A stretch of DNA of 64,000 nt from Prostheceraeus crozeri (Eukaryota > Platyhelminthes > Polycladida > Euryleptidae): the NCBI GenBank assembly GCA_907163375.1, contig CAJQUW010010485.1, positions 124,001-188,000 on the forward strand, in the 5' to 3' direction. The translations under genes were made by a program, and so were the position numbers. A model generated the notes under the pieces. That model searched no databases and was not told where the DNA came from. It worked only from the letters and a program-made list of their open reading frames with translations. Shown here piece after piece: positions 20,469-32,795 of this stretch (its first letter is position 1; the number at the start of each line of letters is the position of its first letter).

Positions 20469-22570
20469 ATCAAAATTGAGAACTTTCATAAGCATATTTT
20501 CTGTAATGAACGGCTTATGTATAAAAGCGGTGATACTTTCCGAGACAAGACACATAACTGTTGTAGAAAAGAAAGAAAATATGAATTAATCAAATCAAGT
20601 TGTTATTGGAAACCCATCAAAAACTATAGTGCATTGATTTACTTACTGCTATAGCTTCAACCTTATCATTTGAATTATGAAGAATTGCATTGTAGATTGT
20701 TATTTTTCAATAAATTTTATCATAATCTGAACATTGAGTGACTAGAAACTAGACTAACTAGAAAATGTATAGAGACATACATTAACATTCTTTTGAATTT
20801 GAAAAAAAATCATGTAGTGCAACTTTTACGTGGCCTTGCTCGGTTAAGATGTCTGAAAACAAAAGCACCGAATGGCCTCAATGTGATTGCTGACATAGAA
20901 AGCCCACTCAACCTCGTGATTACATATAGCAACTGGATCAAACGAGTGGTCAGTCTAGAATATGTTGAACGGCATAAAGACCAGGGCTGCATACAGGACT
21001 GACAGGAATCTTCGAACGTTCATGAGGTCAACTCGACCAGACTGACATCCACATAACACTGATTTGTTGCGTATTTTGCCACTTTTACCTCGTGGAGTTG
21101 ATGAAGTGATTATCACGAAACCGGTCCTCCAAAATCGTTTTGCTGTCTCTCAATTGGTGCGAGCGGTATCCGAACTCACAACATTTTTGGGCACGGTCTC
21201 CTTCTTGTTATTTACTTTCTTACTGATTTCGAGACTGCTGCACCACCTTTCAGATCAAGATAAGTGGAGCCGACCTCGTGGTTGTGGATCGAAGCGCAAG
21301 TTGCTGAATGAAGCATCCCAAATGTATGCTGGAATGTCTAGATTAAAATCTGAGAACGAGCCATCAACTACATTTAATCACAGAGGCTGTCATAGAAGGA
21401 CGAAAGCAGATTTGGTAATGTTTTGACATGACGAACATCGCCTTTTAAAAAATGCTCACAACGATTTCTTCAGATATGCAGTCTATAAAAAATGAATATA
21501 ACCTTCATAAAAATGAATATAAAGCAGTGATTTGAAGCAGTCGAAATTAGCAGCGTACCATAAAACCAAAGATATAGCAGTGATTCATATCAGTATCACG
21601 CTGCTTTTTTTACAAGCTAAAGTTTTCAATTGTATTGTGTCAGCAGTCAGCTGTTTGTCCGAATTATAGAGTAGGCATGTAGCAGGTCGAATGGCAGTTC
21701 AAAAAGGTTGGCATGCAGTGAAAATTTCACATCCAGGGATTGAGCTTTTTGCGGAGAATATGGTACGCATGTCTAAAAACTGTTTGATCAGTTTTTTAGA
21801 AAGGGTTTTTTCTGAAAAATATACCTGCGTTTGCACTGCTATTCCATACTTGAGAATTCGACATTTACATGTAAGTGGTGTGAAACTTAATGGATATGAA
21901 ATTTGTATAAGATAAGTTTCATTTCATGGCCACACTTGTTCTCTTCGTGAAATACAACGAGTGAATGATGTACAGCATTTGCAGACATGAAGCTATAATA
22001 CTGAATAAAATTTATTGACTACCAAAGTTATGCAGCTACAAGCTTTGACATGTAGGTATTTGTGTCACTACATGACTGATTGATAGATGGTACTAACAAA
22101 GAAGACATGAAATTTCATGAAAATACTGTGGTAAGAAACTTAAAAAATTTATTTGAAAAAGAAGTTAAGTTCATTACCACGGAAATTTCATGGACCGCAT
22201 CATGATTTAGGTCCATACAAAGAAATGAGAACTTTATTCTGTTTCATATTTCAAAAATCGTGTATTCTTAACTTAGCATATTCAGTTAATATAATTTATC
22301 AACAGGACATAATGGATCTGTCAGGAAGTACACATTTCCTAGACCATTATAATGCATTCTAAGGTCAATAGAAATCACAGTGTGCATGGAATTGAGATAG
22401 AAATTGTTAGAATCATAGAAATCTGACTCTTCGCTTCGCTCGACTAGAATGGATGTTTGTTGATTGCTCTTCACGAAGTCGCATTGTTTTCAATGTGTAT
22501 GACCGTTCACAGTCTAGGATAGTACAGTGCAGTGTCGGATTTCTGTGGTTAGAATCAAAATATTCAATGC
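20469..22570. other. Intergenic, nothing supported
   Basis: No gene or clear element. A TTCGCTTCGCTCG word at 22433-22445 echoes the one near 11320. A 120-codon open frame at 21064-21426 is not recognised. Confidence 0.4.
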
Positions 22571-22576
22571 GGCTAG

Positions 22577-23495
22577 AACTCAAGTACACTCAACAGAAGA
22601 TAAAACCCCCTCTGCAATTCTTTTCTGCTTGAGAAGAAAATCTCGTCCGCGAAGATTCATGAACAGAGGTCAACCATCTCGCGATCGCTGGCTGTCAGAG
22701 ACGCACACGGCGCATGTCAGATGAATTAATTAGACCTTTTTAATATTGAACAACAAAGGTCAATACATCAAATGTATAATGATTAAGTAATTCAATAAAA
22801 CATCTGAAGGTAGCACATGTTTGCATAAGTGTTTATCGGCTAAAATCATGTTATTTCCTTATTATGCATGTAATTTAGGCTTCCATTATCTGATTCATGC
22901 AAGGAATTGCTAACACTAGCATTTTATGAGTATTGACGGATTAATTGTATAATTAGAGTCGCTGCAGCCCTGCCCCATGCAATCAATATGAAGGAGAAAA
23001 TAATGATCTTATCCAGAAAGTCAACATTTATTGATGAAAATTACGTGTACAGCTGAGACTGAAAGTCAGTAAAATGTGTATGCTCCCCGAACACGGAGAA
23101 GAGCAGCCACGCGTCGTGTCATGCTGAGCAGGAGTCGGTTGATAATCACCTGAGGAAGTTGTTGTCAAGCCTCCGCGATAGCTTCCCTGAGTTCATTGGC
23201 ATTTTGAGGAGGGTGATTGTGTTGATGGATCCTCCTCTTCATGAGATCCCAGACATGCTCGATGGGCTTCATGTCTGGGGATCTGGAGGGCCATCGGAGA
23301 GTTCGGATGCCCAGCTCCTCCTGCAGCCCACGAACAAAAGCTGCTCGATGTGGTGGGGTATTGTCGTCTTGAAGGATGCACTGAGACGCACAGCGATCGC
23401 GAGATGGTTGATCTCTGTTCATGAATCTTCGTGGACGAGATTTTCTTCTCTAGCAGAAGAGAATTGCAGAGGGGGTTTTAGCTTCTGTTGAGTGT
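22577..23495. repeat. Inverted duplication of a Tc1 segment
   Basis: About 125 bp at 22577-22705 is an inverted, nearly identical copy of about 23375-23495 (both include AGAAAATCTCGTCC and the MNR.QPSRDR codons). The transposase 3' half lies between the arms. This is a rearranged Tc1 relic or a foldback formed from one. Confidence 0.8.
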
Positions 23496-23500
23496 ATATT
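23066..23500 (-). pseudogene. Tc1 transposase C-terminal part (DD34E)
   Basis: Reads CILQDDNTPPHRAAF (second Asp), 34 residues, then SPDMKPIEHVW (Glu), a DD34E pair. After one in-frame stop at 23165 it ends QQLPQVIINRLLLSMTRRVAALLRVRGAYTFY, the normal Tc1 C-terminus, with stop at 23066-23068. A polyadenylation-like AATAAA follows near 23030. The first catalytic Asp and the DNA-binding domain are absent. Confidence 0.85.
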
Positions 23501-24689
23501 GATGTACCAGCAATAAATGCATTTTCTTGAGTATGATTTCATGATTCTATGATTCTATCTGCGAACAAATATCCTAAACTGTTTTAGCCGATTAGTCACA
23601 CTGATGTATGTCAGTGTCTTTATCCGTCCGATGTCTGTAAAAAACGCAATTTACATCACTACTTGCAACAATTGCTGCTTAAACTTTGGTCGGAAAATCA
23701 TTTTTTAATAAATATTTATTTTCCGACGCAGTTTAAAAGCAGTACTTTATATTTCACCGCTGAAAATGTTACTGATGCATATCAGACTACTTAATTTCAT
23801 GAAACACACCCATGGTACAGGAATAAACAGCTTGCACTCGTCACGACATCTTTCAGCAGTAAATATTTCTACTGTAACTTCGGACAAGGATAATACAACC
23901 TTTGTCTTCGAGAAGCCATGTACATGGAAATTCTGGAACCCGAAATTATTAAAACTTATTTATGAGGAAGTGTGTATTGAATACTAAAGACTGTTTTTTT
24001 GATTTCTTGTTATATTTTGAATTTTGATGCCATCTCTCTGTATGCTGTGTTGCCTTCTTTTGTATGTAGACATGCTGCAGTATCGGTGGAAAAGCATGCA
24101 ATAAAAATGTAATCCTTATGACTTGATTGCTTTTGCATCATCAATAAAGTATGCTAAATGCAGTTTCTCCATTGTTGTGAGGCATTCACTTGACTAATAT
24201 AGTTAGTGAACGATGAAAAGGTGATTAAAATGATCACGCAGATGAAACAATCTTAATTTGGCATCGAGAAGAGTAGCTTCAATATTTTGAGCCAAAATCT
24301 TTTTGTGATGAACTGAAGTTATTCATCCATTGCATTTTCACGCTTGAGTTGGTATTAACCCAGATATGCGCACTCTATTAAAAAATTGTTGTTTTGATTC
24401 CATGTTTCTACAATGAGGTTACATGTGCATAAATATCTTATTTTGAAAAAATAATTAAGATATATTGTTGTCTTCTATTATTTTTTGAATGTTTCATGTA
24501 TGGCACATTGCGCAGATTCAGTAGCACTTTATTCAAAGAAATGCTGTTATCATCCAAATGGTTACTAGCATAACTTTTTCAAGCTTTGATAAGAGAATTC
24601 ACTCAAGTGAGAATCTTCATTTATACTTCGAGTCATAGTAGATATAACATCTAGGGATTTCTATGTGGAAAATAAGTCATATTAGTCCT
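23501..24689. other. Intergenic, nothing supported
   Basis: AT-rich; short chance open frames only. Confidence 0.4.
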
Positions 24690-26862
24690 AGAAAAATGTA
24701 AAACGGGCGAAGCCGATCGCTATCATTACCAGCAGTATTTTCACTTTTGCTTCGAATGATACAATATGAAACATTTGGGGTGAAGGAAATGCTGACATTT
24801 CAGGGATTGGCATCCAGCATTTTTTGGCATTGAGTGCGCCGGCCAACTTTTCCATCAGGAAAATATGCCATGTGTCCCACGTTATCAAAAAGTAATATGG
24901 ACGAAGCTAATGGATTACTCCGTGCAGAAACGTTCTTCGAAATCAGGAACTCGGCGATTGCTAACTTGAATTCCAAATGATCTAGTAGCTTTACCTTCCC
25001 TTTGTTGGCTTGTCGATATAAAATCCAAGCGTAGGATACCGCCAGATCGACACAATGCAATATGAGTGGATAATACCACTTCTTTCCACGTATTGATGCT
25101 CTATACAGACTTATATTCTGATCACTTCGATCAACTCCGCCCATCGTTTTATTATAGACTGTGATAACAATCAAGCATTGAACCCTCTTTTTTTCGAATA
25201 AATCGAGTCGTTGATTGCAAAGGTTCTACTCCCGTCCCTGTTGATATAGTAGTCACGACTTTGTTATCTTTCCAACAAACAGGTTGAATTCCTGTAGAGT
25301 TCTATATATATATAGTTCTATATAATATCTGAAATGCAAGCATTGAACCTTGATGCTGCAATCAGACTTCTCACAATTGTAATAGTAATTGATTATATGT
25401 ACATATATGTTAGTAATTAGACAAATCTCCTTTTTGAGACTTGTCTTGAATTGCAACTTAAATTTTTATTTGTCTTTCAAATGAAATGATGTCTTTTATT
25501 TTTAGATTTTTGATATCTATATTTTATACATGTACCGACTTTTCGTAAGGTGTACAAACAATGGCTGTTCCTGCATGAATGTCCTCTATGTCAAAATGAA
25601 TTGATACATATTGTTTATTTTATGTTGATACTTGTAGGCCATAAGTCAAAATGAACAATTTTTCTGCATATTACATCGTTTCATACACAACAGACGGCAT
25701 ATTAGTAGACATATATCCCCTACCTGTAATCATACGAGCTACGGGCCACGCGTTTGGATGTGTCGTTTGGAAAGTTAGGAACTATTTTCATTCGAATAGT
25801 TCGAGCTTTCATTCGAATTCATTCGAAAATCATTCAAACAGAACTCTGTTCATAACTGCAGCTGTAACGTTCAAGTCTTCTTTCAAAGATTCAAGTAGTT
25901 GGATGGAAGAGAAATAATTATCCATGGTGATATGGAGAGATGTGGATGGGGGAATCGTTTCCTCAGTGCAGATGCAAGAAAGTCCACAGCGTTGCCCGAG
26001 CTTCCGAAGTTGTAGTCTGGAGTAGGTTTCTCTGCTGCTGCCGGATAGGGTGCAAATTGATAAATGCATCCTTGGATTGAGGCAATACACCATAACTGAA
26101 AAAAGATGTATTCATTTACGAAACGTATCGTAGGCATGCAAAGCATGATAATCTGCATAAATGCGTTAGTTTATTTTCACGTATGCTCTATAGTAGGATA
26201 TACGTATACGGACATGTGTTAGTTTCATACCTTGAATCCAAATCTTATTGGTTTGCCCCTGATCAATTGTTTTGCACCATGGTGGGGCAGTTTGACCGTA
26301 GCAGGGCACAATACATTCATCGACGGAGACATGGCTGGCTGTTGGTCCGTTCTTGATAAATTGCTCGTTCAGATTGTCAAACAGCGGTTGAATTTTGGAA
26401 AATTATTCTATGCGTCGGCTTTCTCGTTTTCAATAAGATGAACAGATGATCTTAATTTCTGCAGGTACTGTCAGCTGACCACGAGTGAGATGACCAGGAT
26501 TGATCGTCTCTTCGTCACCCGACTCTTCATCAGATTTTGTTCCATTATTTGGAGGCTGAATGACGATAGTCGATTCCGAAAAATCATTGTAGTCATGAGT
26601 GATACTGCCGAGAATTGCATCCAGGGCAGCTTGTGCCGACAACCTTCAAAAATTCATGAGAAATTGCTACTGAATCTGCGCGATGTATCATATATAAAAC
26701 AAACAAAATATTCAGCCATTAGGAAAAGTAGAAATGTTACATGTGGCTGATATAAATATTTTTAGAATCACTGATGTATGAAATTATATTTCATTGAGTA
26801 AATTATGAAACTTAAGTAATTTAAACTTACCTTCTTCGCCTTCTTGTCATCAAGTCAGACAT
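24690..26862 (-). pseudogene. piggyBac transposase 2, intron-bearing, broken
   Basis: Parts in order on the minus strand. Exon 1 is 26831-26862 (MSDLMTRRRR), with donor GTAAG at 26830. Exon 2 starts at 26643 (LSAQAALDAILGS, then acidic DDEESGDEET-like sequence). The DDE region follows: PLFDNLNEQF, SVDECIVPCYG and KPIRFGFK, ending at a GTATG donor. A 135-bp GT-AG intron (26096-26230) separates this from LWCIASIQGCIYQFAPYP and HITMDNYFSS. After about 590 bp of foreign or decayed DNA (25240-25830) comes YNKTMGGVDRSDQN...YYPLILHCVDLAVS (25040-25150) and a Cys-containing tail to about 24690. The segment between exon 2 and PLFDNL is shorter than usual, and a frameshift lies near 26285. PGBD2/3-like proteins are the nearest relatives. 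Confidence 0.82.
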
Positions 26863-27191
26863 CTTGAAAATTCAAAGATTTTCCAAGTTGTCTTCGTAAG
26901 ATTTCAGATGCATTTGAGCAAATATAGCGAATGGCGGCAACAACACTAATTACATAGAGCTTGTATGAATACTAATTTTACAATAGTACCATGAAAACAT
27001 CAATTATAATTACGATATTGTAAGGTCAAAATTGTGTTTCATATATGGCACATCAAGCTTGTGGGTTCACAAAATGTGCTTGAAATCAACCATGACAGTC
27101 GTCTTAGTTGACGTCTGCAGATTGAGGGTTTAACGGTTGGGCCTATTCATCATCGGTTTTTTTATCCATCCTTATCTTCGTTTTTTATGGC
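26863..27191. other. Spacer
   Basis: 5' flank of piggyBac copy 2. No TTAA-bounded end could be fixed. Confidence 0.35.
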
Positions 27192-27199
27192 ATCTATGC

Positions 27200-27748
27200 C
27201 AGTGATTCCCAACCTTTGATGTCTCAGTACCACTTCAGATCTTACACGTTCATTGCGTACCACTTAATCTTAAAAAAATTCGTAGTCTCACGTTTTCTGT
27301 AACGAGATTTCCTAAGCGGGGTGGTGCAGATTATGCATACACAATGATTGGATGCGTGTGCACTTTCAACCCATGCAGTGGAAAATTTGTTTTACAAAAT
27401 ACGTGATTTTGACTTGATGAGCTTGAAGCATAACCTAAAATGCATGGTTTTGTTCTGCCGATTTCGACCTGTCGGTCGCTCAATCGATGTCATGGCATCG
27501 CTTGTAGCATTGATATCTAGACAAAGTTTGATGCGACAAGATGAAATCTATGCACGAGACAAATCTTCGTCCTTTTGAGACTATGAAAAGTGATTAATTG
27601 CTTCGAACTTTTTCGTCGATCTATTTTTTGAAGCTGACCAACATTTTCCTATAGATTTGGTCTGTGACATGAAAAGATTAAATTATCATCATCATGCATA
27701 TAGCCTACTTCGGACAGGTATTCGTGTGCCACAGGTTGGGAACCTCTA
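27200..27748. mobile_element. hAT MITE (CAGTGATTCCCAACC family)
   Basis: The left tip CAGTGATTCCCAACCTTTG and right tip CACAGGTTGGGAACCTCTA are inverted and match a very common hAT end. The 8-bp flanks ATCTATGC (27192-27199) and ATCGATGA (27749-27756) agree at 6 positions. No transposase remains. Confidence 0.82.
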
Positions 27749-27756
27749 ATCGATGA

Positions 27757-29396
27757 ACATGAGAGAGAATGATGTTTATATTTCATTGAAATTGAAAATC
27801 AGTCACTTAATTTATACATTCATCAAAAAAAAGCCATGCACAAAGAAAAGCAGGTTTCAAAGGAAAAAACCAATATTCAAAAAAAAGTTACAAATGTGGC
27901 AAAAAGTTTATAATACCAGATATGACATTCACTTCAAAGGGGTCGATAATATTTAATTCTATTGAACATCTCACATGCCGATAGGAAAAATGTGTTCTTG
28001 CGTCTAGTCGTCTTGATTATTGGAAGACAACAGTGGTTCGTATGTGGAAGACGCCGTGGCGTGCAATAGTTCAAAGGATGAAATATATCCTCACATAAGT
28101 TTGATTGATTGCTCAATGCGACGAGTTTCAGCTGAAGGGATACGATGACAATCGCAGTCAAAATCACATATGATGACATTAACAATGACAAAGCAAATGT
28201 CTTTCAACACTTGTTTGAAGCGTGGGAAAATGTAGGTGCCTCAAGATTTAATGGCCTTCACTACACATGGGTTCCAATACCCTCTGCAGATCCTGTGGTT
28301 GCTAGTTGACCCCCACCAAGCCACAAATTTAGAGGAAGCAAACAGGCTCGTCCCCAAAAAGGTTTCGGTGGGTTGGGGGGAGTGGGGTTATTACTATTAC
28401 GCAATAACGCAAGTGAAGCAGCATATTGCGCAATCGCTTCCATTCATCGGCAAGGACGGTGTAGCGTGTTTTGCACACGCTACGTAAGTAAACAAGCGTC
28501 GGTAGATTTCCCATTTTACAGAAAATAATGATATCTTTTCAAAATTCAGGGTTTCAACTCACTTCGGAGATTTTAGTTTCATGCCATGTTCCTTGATTTG
28601 AGTCTCGGTGGAAATAACATGATGCATGCGCCTCTAGATGATTCTAAATTGACCCATTTGACCAAAGTCACGAATGCACTCACATATTGAAAGGATCAAA
28701 CGTGCGATGTCGAAGACGTTAAACAAAATAAACTGAGTCGATCTAAGTAAAGCCATAAACCAGGCGATGGCGAATTTGGCGATGATTATGATCCTTTTAG
28801 TCAAAGCCAAGAAAATTAGCCAAACATTCTACATCTCGTTGAAATGAAACACATGTCTACACAATGGATTAGCCTTTTAAACTTCGCAAGCCTGTACATG
28901 GAATTCTTGATAACAACACTTATCTACCATTATTTAGAATTCCATGATCTGTCTGCCACATTCATCATATTTATGAACTGCTTATATTCTGACGAATTCC
29001 GGATTTGAACGAATGTGCAATTCTTGGTCGAGGTCCCGCTGCGCGTATAGATGTGGACTCAATAGCTTAGGGAGCACTGGACGCGGCTCGTCAAGTGTGT
29101 GTCATATTGCAAGCAGTGATTATAAGTTAATACAGGCTACGCCTTAAGAAATTCGTCATCAATCAAGAAATGTTTACAATTTACAATGCTTGAAATTAAA
29201 ATCTTAGAAATCCGTCTGATTGACATTCGTATGCGTCATCATTTCTTATTTTCAACAAATTAACTTCCATTTCCAACAAATCAACTGAATCTTAGAAATT
29301 GATAAGTGAAGCGAAAGGGTATTGCGATGTAAAATTCGAGAATTCAGTATTGTGTTCAGTTATTGCAAATCAATGATCGTATGGATGACGAAATAA
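27757..29396. other. Intergenic, nothing supported
   Basis: A G-rich run lies at 28365-28385 in a short GC-richer block (28230-28490) that could be a repeat fragment. The rest is anonymous. Confidence 0.35.
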
Positions 29397-29752
29397 GCTG
29401 ACGACGTCATTGTCCTGCATTTTTTGAGGGATCCATTCGAAGACCGCCTGCATTCCGAATGGGACCACCTGATCAGCTGTTCGAAGAAGATTGGCCTACC
29501 TGTAAACCCGTCAAAATGTGCAGTAGTAGTAGTAGTAGTAGTAATGTGTTTTATTTCATTGAATGGAAATCATACAGTCATTAGAAGGTACAGACATGCA
29601 GTGAAGTACGTACAGTGAGAAGTAAGTTAAAGCACAATTTTTGACAAGGAAAAATTTACATGTACGGATACAAATCAACAGATCTTGCGAATTAAGTGGA
29701 TCTGAGCAGAGAATCCAAAATACATAATTGATTTATGAATGTCTACTACTGG

Positions 29753-32364
29753 CTACATACGAAGGTTATTCAAAATCAAAATGCACGCAATAATAAAAAA
29801 TGACATTCTGCGTTCTGATCGAGAAAAAGGAACAATTAAACGACCAGTAACTGAAGAAAAATCGGGAGACATATAATGCAAGATGTGGTCACCAAGCCTC
29901 AATGCATTAAATAGCTTTAAACTTTGAGATATTCGGCGTTCGGTGAGAGATGGAAATAAGTCACAATTGCAGCTTTTGCCACAAACAATACGATGACAGC
30001 GTCTTTGAATAGCATCGAATTTCGCTGCATTTTTCTTATTCAGTGACACTAACAAAGGACCGCAGTACTCGATAACATTTCTCACGCAAGCATTGTATAT
30101 ATCAGTGAGATTCTGCTTTGGTAGGAATGAACACAAAGAGCGAATGACATGAATGTTTTTACTTGCATTGGAGCACAAACTATCAACAAAAGCATCCCAT
30201 TTGAGATCAGGAGTGTAAATTACACCTAACACTTTCATTGCACTGGAAGCAAAGATGGCATGTAATCAACAATAATATTTGCTTTAGGGAAAGTCATATA
30301 TTTCATTTTATCCAGATTGAGTGTCAGTCCCACTTTAGAACACCATTCAAGCATGTTTCTTATTTCAGCTTCAACTTCAATTTTGACGTCACTATGTTTG
30401 GTGAAGGACCTGAGAATAAAGACATCATCCGCGAATTTCAACATGAAGGATTGATCACACACAGGCGTCAATGACCCCATGCACGTAGCAAATAAGTAAG
30501 GCCCAATAACTGAGCCTTGGGGCACTCCAGAGGAAACTTTAGTAAGAGAGCTTTTAATACCTCTTACTTCTGTGAATTGGTATCGATCGGTTAAATAGTT
30601 GGTGATCCATTTGATAATCAATGGAGGCAAGTTTGAATTCACAATAGTCTTGACAATGACGTGATGAGATAGCTTGTCAAAGGCACGAGTAAGGTCAAAG
30701 GAGATCATAAATACACCATGGGAATTTTCACCGTCCAAATGCTTAGTGACAAAGTCATGGATGGCAATGTTCGCCATGCAAGTAGATGATTTTGGTCTGA
30801 AGCCAAACTGAAATTCACCATACATTGAAATGAATTTATCTTTGAAAAACCGGATTAACATTTGCTCTTGGATCTTCATAAAAACAGGAAGAACGGATAT
30901 GGGTCGCAGATCATGGACAGATGGACGCAATGTTTTAGGAACGGGTGAAACTTTTGCAATTTTCCATTTATCAGGAACAAGCCCAGTTGACAGCGACAAG
31001 GAAAAAATTTCAGACAGCGGATAAGCAAGTATATGGCTGGCCACTTTAATCAAACGAGGCAATAGGTTGTCGAACCCCGCACTTTTGTTCACTTTCAACC
31101 GCTGAAGAAAGTTGAATGTAGTCATGGCATCAAATAATCCATCACATATTTCCCTTTCATTATTTGTGCTGTCAATTAAATAGTCACTGTTGCTAATAGA
31201 GCCATTTGAGAGATTGAAATGCGATGTAAAAGTTTCATTAATAGATTCCACAGCCTCAGACATTGATTGATACTGGTTCAAAACGGACTGAATACGAGAG
31301 TCTGAACATGAGTTTTTCAAAACAATCCAAACTCCTTTCTTGCTGTGTACAAGTTTCTTGGCCCATATCTCTTTCGCTTTAGAAATTTCAACCTTAATTA
31401 CTTCTCGATAGTGATCATACTTGGCAAAATCTCTGATACGATAAGCTTCTTAGCGCAAATATATGAGGTGTTTTAACGTAGCTGTAATCCACGGTTTGTC
31501 ATATGGACTAATTTTTACAAAATAAACAGGAATTTGGGAGATAGCATTATCGAGAATTTGATACAGTAATTTCACTTTTTCTTCAAGTTGCGGAGTTGAG
31601 TAAAACGAAGCCCAATCTGCAAACTCAAGCGCAGCCAAATAACCAGCTATATTACCGTCTTTGAAGTCATAAAAAGTCTTAAACTGAATCGGTGTAGTAA
31701 CTGATTTCAAAGGAACAGCGAAGACACTCAAATGGTCGGACGATCCAATTTTTGGATGAATGCTGACATCATAATCATTGGTGAGCCTATGATCAACGAA
31801 AATTTTGTCCAAAGTTGCACTATCACGAGTAGGTTTATCAACAATCTGGGTGAGTCCAAACAAAGTGAGAAAAAGTTCACATCGAAAATCATTAAAGTCG
31901 CCCAGAATGATTAATTTAGAATCGTGGAAACAAGATAACGCATGATCCAAATTCTCACGAAAATATTCAATTAGCACTTTATGTTGACCAGCAGAAAGAT
32001 TAGGGGGAATATAGACGGCAACCAGGAAAATTTGAAACGCAGGGATGGAAGACCATAGATAGTCAATAAAAATTGGAGAAGGCTGAATATGAGCTAATTC
32101 AATGACCCTGAAGTTCTGATCAACATATAGACAAATACCACCTCCACGACGACCATCATGACGATCAGAACGAACGGGAGCATTATAACCAGGGATTTGA
32201 ATAAGTTTATCAGGTATTTCATCATGCAACCAAGATTCAGAAAACGCTGCTATAGTTGGGCGTAAGACTGAGCACATAAGGCAAACTTCGTCTAATTTAG
32301 GCACCAATGAACGGACATTGGAAAGAAAGATAGATGGAAGTCTAACCTTCGGTAAAATATTCAT
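29753..32364 (-). pseudogene. LINE B ORF2: APE endonuclease + reverse transcriptase, two lesions
   Basis: ATG 32364 begins the endonuclease: FLSNVRS (catalytic Asn), FSESWL (Glu), LGDFND, and SSDHLSVFAV (Asp-His). The reverse transcriptase follows: KSAGFDNL, DLRPISVLPV, QFGFRPKSSTCMA, FDLTRAFDKLSH, SSGVPQGSVIGPYLF, and LKFADDVFIL (catalytic Asp pair) at about 30415-30445. The thumb and C-terminus (KVLGVIYTPDLKWD...RRCHRIVCGK) run to 29753. Only an in-frame TAA (31450-31452) and a frameshift near 30237 break it; all catalytic residues are kept. Between the TAA and the next Met (31449-31321) the frame stays open and collinear. Confidence 0.92.
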
Positions 32365-32795
32365 TGAAAATTTTCGATGCTGTCTCTTTCACAAATTCTT
32401 CCACGATATAAAATGACATCCTCACCGTCGTTTCTCCTTCGCTTACACTCGTCGCGCAGTCTTTTGTCCATAGTCTGTTGGTAAGGAGTTAAGTCATTTT
32501 TCACGAACACATTTTTGAAATCATCTGATTTAAAATCATTGAAATCATTTTGAATCATATCTGATTTAATGTTTTCAATTTCTCTTTTCTGAACATCTTG
32601 CACAGACGTAATGGAGAACAAATTTTTATCGATGTAATCTACTCTTTCTATTATGGTGGTCATCTCCTGCCTGATTTCGAGAAACTTTTTATCCATGTTT
32701 GCAATTAGTTCTGTCTTTATGTCATTCAAGAGACTTTTGACTTTGTCCAGTGTTAAATCTGACTGTGAATTAGATCGTGTGGATCGTGACATCAT
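32361..32795 (-). CDS. LINE B ORF1, coiled-coil protein
   Basis: A 144-codon frame, ATG 32795 to TGA 32361-32363. Residues about 13-80 form a heptad-rich coiled coil (LTLDKVKSLLNDIKTEL, MTTIIERVDYIDKNL). The basic tail DKRLRDECKRRRNDGEDVI followed by LYRGRI is the nucleic-acid-binding end seen in many CR1-group LINEs. Its TGA overlaps the ATG of ORF2 (ATGA), so ORF2 is probably made by termination-reinitiation. The frame is intact. Confidence 0.8.
   Translation of the reverse strand: MMSRSTRSNSQSDLTLDKVKSLLNDIKTELIANMDKKFLEIRQEMTTIIERVDYIDKNLFSITSVQDVQKREIENIKSDMIQNDFNDFKSDDFKNVFVKNDLTPYQQTMDKRLRDECKRRRNDGEDVILYRGRICERDSIENFQ

Noticed and set aside
21064-21426. 120-codon open frame with a hydrophobic middle
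   Set aside because: No recognisable domain and no splice signals; a single hydrophobic run in AT-rich DNA is not enough.
29516-29543. Poly-Val stretch as a protein feature
   Set aside because: It is the (TAC)n tail of LINE B read on the wrong strand.
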